Source: Haliea sp041746975
GTDB lineage: Bacteria > Pseudomonadota > Gammaproteobacteria > Pseudomonadales > Halieaceae
DNA length: 28,630 nt
Assembly (NCBI GenBank): GCA_041746975.1
Contig: JBGTGB010000245.1
Coordinates: forward strand, 1 to 28,630
Direction: 5' to 3'
A program made the position numbers and the translations under genes. The stretch's first letter is position 1, and each line of letters starts with the position of its first letter. Under the pieces are notes generated by a model. The model made no database searches and was not told the origin of the DNA. It was given only the letters and a program-made list of their open reading frames with translations. Shown one piece after another: positions 8,049 through 14,227 of this stretch.

Positions 8049-8705
8049 TTACTGTGCAGCTTGATCAAAGCTGTCCGCAAATCGGTGATTGACATCCCTA
8101 TGCCCCGCCTCGTCGTCTCTGACCGCGATGATCACGTCGCGCAGTTTGGCGTCTGGCGGAAGTTGCCAATACTCAATTGCAATCACCGGCGCGGGCACGT
8201 TTTCAAGACGCCCGCTGTCCACCTCACGCAGGTATTCGCTGTAGCTATAGACCGCCTCTTCCTCAAAATAGCCCACCAGTCGATGGGCCGTGCGTCCGGA
8301 TATCACGTAGAGCAGTAAAAACCCGGTTAAGAAGAGACCCTGTGCCGCCAGGATGATCATGCGCTCGAACCAGCTGGGCCGCGCTATTTCGATAAACGTC
8401 ATCAGATGCATGCGCTCGTTTTCGGCCTCGGACAGGAGCGTATGAATCCAGCCCTTATCATCCTCCAGCCGCCGCAGTGAGCGCATGTGCCTTACCATGC
8501 CACCGACCATCCCGGGCACGGCAGCGACTGTCTCCAGGACAACGGCGCGATGGCCATAGCGCTTGGCAAAGAAACTGTCCGCAAAAAAACGCAGCATCCT
8601 GGTCAAACCAAACGCCACCCTATCAGAGAATCCGGCAGGCATGTGGCGCTTCTCCAGCGGATCTTGATGGGGGTCCTGTGACTTTTTCATCCGGCGTTGG
8701 CTCAT
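8049..8705 (-). CDS. aox: Alternative oxidase (cyanide-insensitive ubiquinol oxidase)
   Basis: Diiron membrane-bound quinol oxidase that passes electrons from ubiquinol to oxygen without pumping protons. All signature blocks are present in 218 residues: LETVAAVPGMV with ligand E58, AENERMHLMTF with E97 and H100, YFEEEAVYSY (one of E148-E150), and RDDEAGHRDVNH with E199 and H202. Two hydrophobic stretches (about 56-74 and 115-136) fit monotopic membrane binding. The D in RDDE replaces the usual A of RADE. There is no Shine-Dalgarno before ATG 8705, only a TATAAT 18 nt upstream, so the messenger may be nearly leaderless; ATG at codon 6 is an alternative. Bacterial members are uncommon and scattered, which suggests horizontal spread. 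Confidence 0.95.
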   Translation of the reverse strand: MSQRRMKKSQDPHQDPLEKRHMPAGFSDRVAFGLTRMLRFFADSFFAKRYGHRAVVLETVAAVPGMVGGMVRHMRSLRRLEDDKGWIHTLLSEAENERMHLMTFIEIARPSWFERMIILAAQGLFLTGFLLLYVISGRTAHRLVGYFEEEAVYSYSEYLREVDSGRLENVPAPVIAIEYWQLPPDAKLRDVIIAVRDDEAGHRDVNHRFADSFDQAAQ

Positions 8706-8723
8706 GGTGAGATCGCAGACACA

Positions 8724-8729
8724 ATTATA
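8724..8729 (-). promoter_or_regulatory. Perfect -10 box (TATAAT) close to the alternative oxidase start
   Basis: On the minus strand GGTTATAATTGTG contains a consensus TATAAT 18 nt before the ATG. No convincing -35 is visible 16-18 bp further up, so an activator may be needed. The implied leader is only about 11 nt. Confidence 0.45.
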
Positions 8730-8910
8730 ACCGACCTCAAGGCGGACCTGGATCTGATCCTAACGGCTTGCGATGCTTGTGCGTGCCAATCGCGAGGATA
8801 CCATCGCTAGTGGTGAGGTCCAGATCGGCTGCCCGCTATGGCGGGAGCCATTGGTGGCGATGTGAGATCGATCGCTATCGCGAGTGTTTATAGGGTCTAT
8901 GGGTCGGAGA

Positions 8911-8924
8911 CGGCATGCATGCCG
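8911..8924. repeat. 14-bp perfect palindrome
   Basis: CGGCATGCATGCCG equals its own reverse complement and lies roughly 200 bp upstream of the alternative oxidase start. Function unknown; an operator or a remnant of an intergenic repeat are both possible. Confidence 0.5.
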
Positions 8925-8986
8925 GTGGTAAATGAGGCCGTCAGACGAGATGATCACCAGCGGACGTCGCTCACGATGAATTACTG

Positions 8987-9000
8987 GCAATAAAAATTGC
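8987..9000 (-). terminator. Weak hairpin directly after the RlpA-like gene
   Basis: GCAAT-AAAA-ATTGC begins immediately after the TGA at 9001-9003. Five base pairs, two of them G-C, with no separate U tract make it a poor intrinsic terminator, but its position is right. Confidence 0.3.
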
Positions 9001-9417
9001 TCATGGGGATGTGGCAGGAATGATTTCAATATTGACGTCTAACAAACCCAGTGAAGTAGTGCCTATTTGATTAAACGCAGATTTTGACAGATCAATAATG
9101 CGACCTTTGACAAATGGCCCCCGGTCATTGATCTTCACACTAACGCTTTTGCCATTGGCAGTATTGGTGACCCTGACATTCGTGCCAAAAGGTAGCGTTC
9201 TATGTGCTGCCGTGTGCAGCTCGTGCTTGTAGATTTCGCCGTTTGCGGTTTTTCTGTTTTGATGCTTATTCCCATAAAACGACGCTTGGCCAGATTCAGT
9301 GAATCCACCCCAGCTATCAGCTGCCCGCTCCGTCGTGGAACAGCCTGCCGCAAGGCAGAAAAACGCAAAAACCAGCCATTTACCGGGGATCTGAAGTGCT
9401 CGATGGTGCGTGGCCAT
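9001..9417 (-). CDS. RlpA-family lipoprotein (double-psi beta-barrel, no SPOR domain)
   Basis: 138 residues. A lipoprotein signal ends CLAAGC with lipidated C26. Residues 42-134 form the RlpA double-psi barrel: GQASFYGN, RKTANGE, TAAHRTLPFGTNVRVTN, NGKSVSVKINDRGPF and GRIIDLS. RlpA proteins are lytic transglycosylases for denuded peptidoglycan at the division site, but classical ones end in a SPOR domain that targets denuded glycans. This one stops after the barrel, so it may act elsewhere in the envelope. A TTCAGCGCTGAA palindrome (9419-9430) takes the place where a ribosome-binding site would be. It does not neighbour mrdB, dacA or other cell-shape genes, so it is probably an accessory paralogue rather than the housekeeping copy. 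Confidence 0.88.
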   Translation of the reverse strand: MATHHRALQIPGKWLVFAFFCLAAGCSTTERAADSWGGFTESGQASFYGNKHQNRKTANGEIYKHELHTAAHRTLPFGTNVRVTNTANGKSVSVKINDRGPFVKGRIIDLSKSAFNQIGTTSLGLLDVNIEIIPATSP

Positions 9418-9418
9418 G

Positions 9419-9430
9419 TTCAGCGCTGAA
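9419..9430. repeat. 12-bp palindrome abutting the RlpA-like start codon
   Basis: TTCAGCGCTGAA is perfectly self-complementary and ends 1 nt before ATG 9417 on the minus strand. No Shine-Dalgarno is seen there, so it may be an operator or may hinder initiation. Confidence 0.4.
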
Positions 9431-9520
9431 TCTAGGGAAGCAAAAATACCTTACCACAAAACCTTCGCATCTGGTTGGAATACATACGCGGCAGCAAAGC
9501 AGCAGAACCATCGCAATACC

Positions 9521-9943
9521 CTATTCCGCTGAAAACTTGGCGAACACCTCTTCACCGGTTGAATTTTTAGTCTGCTCCGCAAACGAATAGAACAAGGGCT
9601 TTTGTTCAATAAATATCTGTTCAGTCAATCTCCAATTTTTGCCGTCATCGAGAAGCCCAACTGGTAACGCGTAGTGGCCACCATTCCTCAGGCGATAAAA
9701 CAGATGCGTACCGCATTTACTGCAAAAGCCGCGCTCCGCCCATTCCGAAGAACCATATGCGGCGATATGCTCGTCACCCTCAAAGCTCACATCATCCTCG
9801 CATTCAACAGCGAAAAACGGGCCGCCACCCCACTTTCGGCACATATCGCAGTGGCATGCATCAATATTGTTGGACTTTGCCTTGGCTGTGACACTGACTG
9901 CTCCGCAGAGACAGGTGCCGTGAATTTCCACTTTCGATGCCAT
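9521..9943 (-). CDS. GFA/CENP-V family zinc-binding protein (copy 1)
   Basis: 140 residues with the full zinc pattern of the glutathione-dependent formaldehyde-activating (Gfa) fold: C11-x-C13, C30-H-C32-x2-C35 and C74-x2-C77 in GFCSKCGTH, followed by the typical Y/F-R-L pocket region. Family members bind two zinc ions and have been proposed to handle S-hydroxymethylglutathione; most are of unknown activity. GGAGG sits 6 nt before ATG 9943, and the gene begins 18 nt after the methyltransferase stop, so it is the last gene of a GFA-methyltransferase-GFA run. It is visibly more AT-rich than the bordering genes. Confidence 0.9.
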   Translation of the reverse strand: MASKVEIHGTCLCGAVSVTAKAKSNNIDACHCDMCRKWGGGPFFAVECEDDVSFEGDEHIAAYGSSEWAERGFCSKCGTHLFYRLRNGGHYALPVGLLDDGKNWRLTEQIFIEQKPLFYSFAEQTKNSTGEEVFAKFSAE

Positions 9944-9961
9944 GCTTTCCTCCGATTTGCG

Positions 9962-10711
9962 TCAGGACCAGGCCGCGCCTGCGACCAAGGTCAATGGATT
10001 CCGTACAACTTTGACTTCACGAGGATCCCCCCAGTGTTTCTCCATTTCCATTTTTGCGAGTTCGAAAAACTCCACTCCGATATGGTCCATACACCGCCGC
10101 GTGGCAGACCAGGTATGCAGGTAACTCAGGAACTGGCCCATGTCCCAATGATTTATTAAATCAATCTGTGGTGTTTGCAAGCGCTGGAACGGGAATCCAA
10201 CATCTCTATAGCCATCCCACAAGAGCCGGTTGTTCTCGGCCCAGTAGGGTGCAATGACGTCTTTGAGACAACGCTCAACGACCTCATCAATCGAGCCCTC
10301 CACCTCTGGCCATACATACCCGTAGGCTACGAAGGCTCCTTCAGGTCTTAGAACCCGATGTACCTCGTCCCAATAGCGATCAAAGTCAAACCAGTGCAGG
10401 GCTTGTGCAACATTAACCAGGTCAAACTGATCGTTCAGAAAGTTTGTGGACTCAGATTGCTGAACCGAGTAGCGAACGTTTTCAGCCTCGAAAGCATTCT
10501 CAATCTGCTCTTCGCTGATGTCGCTGGCTTCAACCGAATCGAATATTGTTGATAAACCGATAGCGGCCTGCCCGCTCCCGGTCGCACAGTCCCAGGCCTC
10601 ATCGTGTGACTCAACCAGAGACGCGATAAAATTGAACAGCTCTCTGGGATACATCGGCCGCGACGAGGCATAAAGATCCGCCCTGTCACTGAAAAGCCTT
10701 GATGCGTCCAC
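9962..10711 (-). CDS. Class I SAM-dependent methyltransferase
   Basis: 249 residues, Methyltransf_11 type. Opening LFSDRADLYASSRPMYP is typical of this family; motif I is WDCATGSGQAAIGL (D41 onwards), the acidic strand end is VEASDISEEQI, and motif IV is FDLVNVAQALHWFD, followed by LRPEGAFVAYGY. Such proteins methylate small molecules; the substrate is not deducible. The GTG start at 10711 lies 9 nt after the stop of the upstream GFA gene with no clear ribosome-binding site, suggesting translational coupling. Confidence 0.88.
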   Translation of the reverse strand: MDASRLFSDRADLYASSRPMYPRELFNFIASLVESHDEAWDCATGSGQAAIGLSTIFDSVEASDISEEQIENAFEAENVRYSVQQSESTNFLNDQFDLVNVAQALHWFDFDRYWDEVHRVLRPEGAFVAYGYVWPEVEGSIDEVVERCLKDVIAPYWAENNRLLWDGYRDVGFPFQRLQTPQIDLINHWDMGQFLSYLHTWSATRRCMDHIGVEFFELAKMEMEKHWGDPREVKVVRNPLTLVAGAAWS

Positions 10712-10720
10712 GGATGACGA

Positions 10721-11110
10721 CTAGAACCACAGGTCTTTGACGCACCGGCCCGCGTCAGGACTGCTCTCCCAACTTTGAAGGCCGTCGAACTGGCGAACAG
10801 GTACGTTGTCGATGGGACCGGGTTCGGTCAGGCGGAGATTCACTGCGACTCGTCGCCTGCCTTGCTCATTGACGTCGATACTTCTCCAGTGACTGACGTT
10901 TCCACAGGTGGCGCAAAAGTTGAAGCTCAACGAGTCGCCGCGGATAAAAGCTGTGGTTGGACCCGTTAAACTGACGTCCTCCCCCTCCCAGCCGTATGCC
11001 CAAAGTGTTCCGTACCTTCTACAGGCAGTGCAGTTACAGGCGGTGACCGACTGGGGAATATCCCTCAGCGTCCAGCGGGCCGCGCCACAAAGGCAGACTC
11101 CTACAAGCAT
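10721..11110 (-). CDS. GFA/CENP-V family zinc-binding protein (copy 2)
   Basis: 129 residues with the same zinc plan as copy 1: C6-x-C8, C25-N-C27-x2-C30 and C66-x2-C69 (FCATCGNVSHW). Outside the cysteines it differs strongly from copy 1, so the two are not a recent duplication. The C-terminus GRCVKDLWF adds a further cysteine. GGAG precedes ATG 11110 by 8 nt. It is the first gene of the run and is divergent from the HupE genes. Confidence 0.88.
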   Translation of the reverse strand: MLVGVCLCGAARWTLRDIPQSVTACNCTACRRYGTLWAYGWEGEDVSLTGPTTAFIRGDSLSFNFCATCGNVSHWRSIDVNEQGRRRVAVNLRLTEPGPIDNVPVRQFDGLQSWESSPDAGRCVKDLWF

Positions 11111-11248
11111 GTTATAGCTCCATCATTCGTAGACCTGCAGCCGTGAGATACGGGATTGTACCAATACATGAGAGGGTCAGGCGACAGACAAAGATGCAGC
11201 TCCCTGGAGGCGTCCGAGTCTTCCCTCCCAACTGCCGGATAGGCTAAC

Positions 11249-11272
11249 CTCCCAGTCGACATTTACTGGGAG
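11249..11272 (+). promoter_or_regulatory. Perfect stem-loop that encloses the ribosome-binding site of the first HupE gene
   Basis: CTCCCAGT (11249-11256) and ACTGGGAG (11265-11272) are perfectly complementary 8-bp arms with an 8-nt loop. The right arm contains GGGAG, the only Shine-Dalgarno for the HupE gene (start 11278 or 11284). Folded, the stem would hide it. I see no cobalamin riboswitch consensus upstream, so the switch, if real, is local: an attenuator, a thermosensor-like hairpin, or a protein/sRNA target. Confidence 0.6.
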
Positions 11273-11277
11273 AATGG

Positions 11278-11865
11278 ATGCTAATGAACAGACTATTGTG
11301 GATCGCCGGTCTCTGCTTGCTGCTGGCAGTTAATGTCCAGGCGCACTCGGCGGCGGAGATTAGCGGTGGATTTCTGAGTGGCCTGCTGCACCCGGTGCTG
11401 GGCTGGGACCACGTGGCCGCCATGGTCGCGGTGGGCCTCTGGGGCGCGTTCCTCGGCACTCCGGCGCTGTGGCTGCTACCCGTGGTTTTCCCGCTGGTCA
11501 TGGCACTTGGCGGCGCCCTGGGACTTGCAGGCATCCCCATACCGAGCGTCGAGATTGGCATTGCCCTGTCATCGTTGATTCTGGGTGCCATGATTCTGCT
11601 GGCAGCGCAGCCGCCCCTGTGGCTCGCGGGCGTGATCGTCGCCGCTTTCGCGATTTTTCATGGTCACGCGCACGGCACGGAGCTGCCCGAGGCCGTGAGT
11701 CCGCTGGCCTATAGTCTGGGCTTCGTCATTGCCACCGGCCTGCTGCACCTGGCGGGCATTGGTTTCGGGCTGCTGGTGCGCTGGCCTATTGGAAGAATCG
11801 CGGTACGCGCGGGCGGCGCTGTGATTGCCCTTGGGGGAGTGTTTTTTCTGGGCAATGCCATTTGA
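11278..11865 (+). CDS. HupE/UreJ-family metal permease (nickel or cobalt)
   Basis: 195 residues: a signal-like first segment ending VQAHSAA, then about six membrane spans. The family metal motif HPVLGWDHVAAM occurs early, and FHGHAHGTELPE mid-protein carries a histidine cluster. HupE/UreJ proteins import nickel (or cobalt) for hydrogenase and urease, yet neither enzyme is in the window. Starts at 11278 and 11284 are both possible; GGGAG is 5 and 11 nt away respectively. The stop codon overlaps the next gene's start. Confidence 0.88.
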   Translation: MLMNRLLWIAGLCLLLAVNVQAHSAAEISGGFLSGLLHPVLGWDHVAAMVAVGLWGAFLGTPALWLLPVVFPLVMALGGALGLAGIPIPSVEIGIALSSLILGAMILLAAQPPLWLAGVIVAAFAIFHGHAHGTELPEAVSPLAYSLGFVIATGLLHLAGIGFGLLVRWPIGRIAVRAGGAVIALGGVFFLGNAI

Positions 11866-12467
11866 GACAGTATCGTCTCCAGCGCGGGTGTGCCGCCGGC
11901 GCCCTCTTCTGCCTGCCCGCCATCGCCCGGGCCCACAGCCCGATGCAGGGTATTGGGGAATTCTACGGCGGCATCCTGCATCCGCTGATGGTGCCGGCTC
12001 ACGCGCTCGCCCTGGTGCTGCTGGCATTCCTGGCGGGCCAAGGTGGCCTGGGGGCAATACGCCGCTGCTACGTGGGGTTTCTGCCCGCGCTAATCCTTGG
12101 ACTGGTATTGGCGGGCGTGGGGACAAGTCCGGAAAGTACACTCGAACCGGCGCTGCTGCTGGTATCCGCGTTGACGGGGCTGCTGGTCGTAGCGCAGTGG
12201 CGCCCGCCGCTACCGGTTTTCTACGCAGCCGGAGCCTGCGTCGGCCTGTTGCTGGGACTGGATTCCGCGCCCGAAGGTCTACAGCCAGGCCCCGCCGCGG
12301 CATCACTGCTGGGCACCGGCCTCGGCGCCTTCGCTTGGCTGCTGTTGCTCGCCGATCTCAGCGAACGCGCCCGGCATCATTGGCAGCGAGTCGCGCTACG
12401 GGTTTTGGGTTCCTGGGGAACTGCCAGCGCCACGTTGGTGTTTGCCTTGGGTTGGTTGACGCCCTGA
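11862..12467 (+). CDS. Second HupE/UreJ-like membrane protein
   Basis: 201 residues from a TTG that overlaps the previous stop as TTGA; no ATG or GTG in frame leaves the signal sequence intact. N-terminal export signal ends IARAHS, followed by GEFYGGILHPLMVPAHALALVLLAFLAGQ, the HP...H metal motif of the urease-type HupE/UreJ branch (where DH is replaced by AH). About six membrane spans. The tight coupling suggests the two proteins work as a pair, perhaps as a heteromeric transporter or as two separate permeases. It ends 21 bp before a convergent gene. Confidence 0.8.
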   Translation: MRQYRLQRGCAAGALFCLPAIARAHSPMQGIGEFYGGILHPLMVPAHALALVLLAFLAGQGGLGAIRRCYVGFLPALILGLVLAGVGTSPESTLEPALLLVSALTGLLVVAQWRPPLPVFYAAGACVGLLLGLDSAPEGLQPGPAAASLLGTGLGAFAWLLLLADLSERARHHWQRVALRVLGSWGTASATLVFALGWLTP

Positions 12468-12488
12468 GCGCTATTCGGGTAAGAGACT

Positions 12489-12977
12489 TCACAGGGCTTG
12501 ATCAGCTGGCGGCCCATGAGCTTCTGAACTTCGCAGATACGCTATCAGGGCGAAGAGAATCCCGGCGACTGCCCCGCCCACGGCCATCAGGACCACGCTC
12601 GAGAAATCACGGCTCGCGCCAATCAGCAGCGCCAGGGGAGACAACCAGTTAACCAGCGGTATGGCCGCCAGAATGGCCAGCCCACCGGCCAGCGCGAACC
12701 ATGGTAGCGGGGCGCCGGTGCGCCGGACCACCAGCCAGGCGATGAAAAATGCCACAAGCAGAGCCGGCAGGACTATATAGCCACCGTACATAAGACTGAA
12801 GCCCGAGAATATGTCGGTCAGCGTGGCCCGCAGGTTGATACCCGCGCCGATCTCTACTCCGATGCCGGTCAGGGCGGCGAGATTGTACTGGGTCTGGACC
12901 ACCGAGCCCCATACCACGGTCAGTACGACCGCGGCCAGAAGAGCGGCGATCAAGCGCCATACGCTGGTAGAGTTCAT
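12489..12977 (-). CDS. Small membrane protein coupled to the aldose dehydrogenase, function unknown
   Basis: 162 residues with four hydrophobic spans. A GGAG 7 nt before ATG 12977 chooses this start over the ATG two codons earlier. It begins 16 bp after the dehydrogenase stop, so it is in that operon. Segment 1 is signal-like (WRLIAALLAAVVLTVVWG) and the loop after it contains IGAGINLRATLTDIFSGFS. I do not recognise the family. Possibly a membrane partner for the secreted oxidoreductase, but nothing shows this. Confidence 0.72.
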   Translation of the reverse strand: MNSTSVWRLIAALLAAVVLTVVWGSVVQTQYNLAALTGIGVEIGAGINLRATLTDIFSGFSLMYGGYIVLPALLVAFFIAWLVVRRTGAPLPWFALAGGLAILAAIPLVNWLSPLALLIGASRDFSSVVLMAVGGAVAGILFALIAYLRSSEAHGPPADQAL

Positions 12978-12993
12978 CTTCATTCTCCGGAAT

Positions 12994-14118
12994 CTAGGGG
13001 CCAGCCACTGCTCTGGATTGGGTCTGCGGCGCCACACGGATCAACTGTCCATCGGGCTCGTCTGTGACCAGGTACAGTGCGCCGTCTGGGCCCGTCCGGA
13101 TGTCCCGGATCCGCTGCCCGAGTTCCATGAACAGTGTGTCCTGCTCGCCGGGTGCACCCCCTTCCAACAAGGGGACCCGGCGCACTGATTCTTCCGCCAG
13201 CGCCGCGACGAAGAAGCTTCGACGCCACTGCGGGAACAACTGACCGTCATACAGCGTCATCCCGGCGGGGGCAATTGACGGTGTCCAGTGCAGCAATGGC
13301 TGTTCCATGCCCTCTTTAACGGTGAACGGTGTAATCAACGCGCGGCTGTAGTCCTTGCCGTAACTGATGATCGGCCAGCCGTAGTTGCGGCCCGGCAGGA
13401 TCACATTGACCTCATCCCCCCCGCGCGGGCCGTGCTCGTGGGCATAGACAACGCCCTGATCCCTGTCGATCACGATGGCCTGAACATGACGATGCCCGTA
13501 GCTATAGATCTCCGGCTTCGCGTTTGCAGTCCCCACAAAAGGGTTGTCCTCGGGCACGCTGCCATCGTCGCGGATACGAATGATCTTTCCGAGGTGACTG
13601 TCGAGGTTTTGCGCTTCCTCGCGGAAGTAGAAGCCATCACCGGTGCCAAGCAACAACGTGCCATCGGCCATCCAGGCCATGCGGCCACCGAAGTGGGCAT
13701 CGCCACTCTTGGGCGGTTGCGTGGTGAAGATGGGAGTTACATCGAGCAGTTGGCGGCCGTCGAATCGCGCGCGGGCAACTCTGGTGTGGTTTGCGTCAGC
13801 GTTGCCGTGGGCGTAGGAAATAAACAGCACCCCGGAATAAGCGAAATCTTCCGCCAGCAGCACATCGAACAGTCCAGCCTGCCCTGACGCGAACACCTCG
13901 GGCAGGCCCTCAATCGGTGTAGGGCGTAGTCCGTCAGGCGTCAGCACCCGCAACCGACCGGGTCGCTCCGTGACCAGAATTCCGCCGTCCGGCATAAACG
14001 CTATCGACCATGGATGCTCCAGCGGTTCAGCAATCACCTCCAACTGGTAGTCCGAGGGGTCTGCCGTCGCCCACAGTGGGGCGGCGATTGCGATGAGAAC
14101 TGCGAGCAATTTGCGCAT
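12994..14118 (-). CDS. PQQ-dependent aldose (sorbosone/YliI-type) dehydrogenase, periplasmic
   Basis: 374 residues with a Sec signal at 1-19 (MRKLLAVLIAIAAPLWATA) and a six-bladed beta-propeller of the soluble glucose dehydrogenase family. Seen: HPWSIAFMPDGGILVTER, DAHFGGRM with the base H142, LGTGDGFYF, YSYGHRHVQ and HEHGPRGGDEVN near 228-238, and NYGWP, which together form the PQQ and calcium site. It would oxidise an aldose or other sugar aldehyde in the periplasm and pass electrons to a quinone or cytochrome acceptor; E. coli YliI is the nearest known type. PQQ synthesis genes are not in the window, so PQQ may come from elsewhere in the genome or from outside. The start ATG 14118 has only a weak upstream GGG. 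Confidence 0.88.
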   Translation of the reverse strand: MRKLLAVLIAIAAPLWATADPSDYQLEVIAEPLEHPWSIAFMPDGGILVTERPGRLRVLTPDGLRPTPIEGLPEVFASGQAGLFDVLLAEDFAYSGVLFISYAHGNADANHTRVARARFDGRQLLDVTPIFTTQPPKSGDAHFGGRMAWMADGTLLLGTGDGFYFREEAQNLDSHLGKIIRIRDDGSVPEDNPFVGTANAKPEIYSYGHRHVQAIVIDRDQGVVYAHEHGPRGGDEVNVILPGRNYGWPIISYGKDYSRALITPFTVKEGMEQPLLHWTPSIAPAGMTLYDGQLFPQWRRSFFVAALAEESVRRVPLLEGGAPGEQDTLFMELGQRIRDIRTGPDGALYLVTDEPDGQLIRVAPQTQSRAVAGP

Positions 14119-14227
14119 AGCGAACACCCAGTAGCTTCCCTGCAGTGTTGCATCTTCAGGGGGCCATGAATGTACGGGGGCGCACACATTGGCGCCGAAA
14201 TTGCGATGGAGTCATGGCGACAGGTAC
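14119..14227. other. 109-bp intergenic space before the aldose dehydrogenase
   Basis: Separates the DUF3592 gene from the dehydrogenase. No convincing promoter, terminator or small gene recognised. Confidence 0.5.

Larger units (their letters stand above)
8706..9000. other. 295-bp gene-free, palindrome-rich spacer between aox and the RlpA-like gene
   Basis: No convincing gene on either strand: a minus-strand frame spans it (8760-9029) but overlaps the end of the RlpA-like gene and resembles nothing I know. It holds a hairpin with a one-base bulge at 8827-8849 (GGCT-G-CCCGC, loop TATG, GCGGG-AGCC), a 14-bp perfect palindrome CGGCATGCATGCCG at 8911-8924, and a short AT hairpin at 8987-9000. 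It could be a decayed mobile or repeat element, an untranslated leader, or a regulatory region. Confidence 0.5.

Noticed and set aside
8760..9029. Minus-strand frame of 89 codons in the aox-rlpA spacer
   Set aside because: It overlaps the end of the RlpA-like gene, shows no domain and lacks a ribosome-binding site.
11111..11277. Cobalamin riboswitch upstream of the HupE genes
   Set aside because: A short GACCTGC-like match exists, but the conserved B12-box order and the other helices are not present.
11569..12306. Minus-strand frame of 245 codons opposite the HupE genes
   Set aside because: Arginine/proline-rich nonsense typical of the complement of a GC-rich membrane gene.
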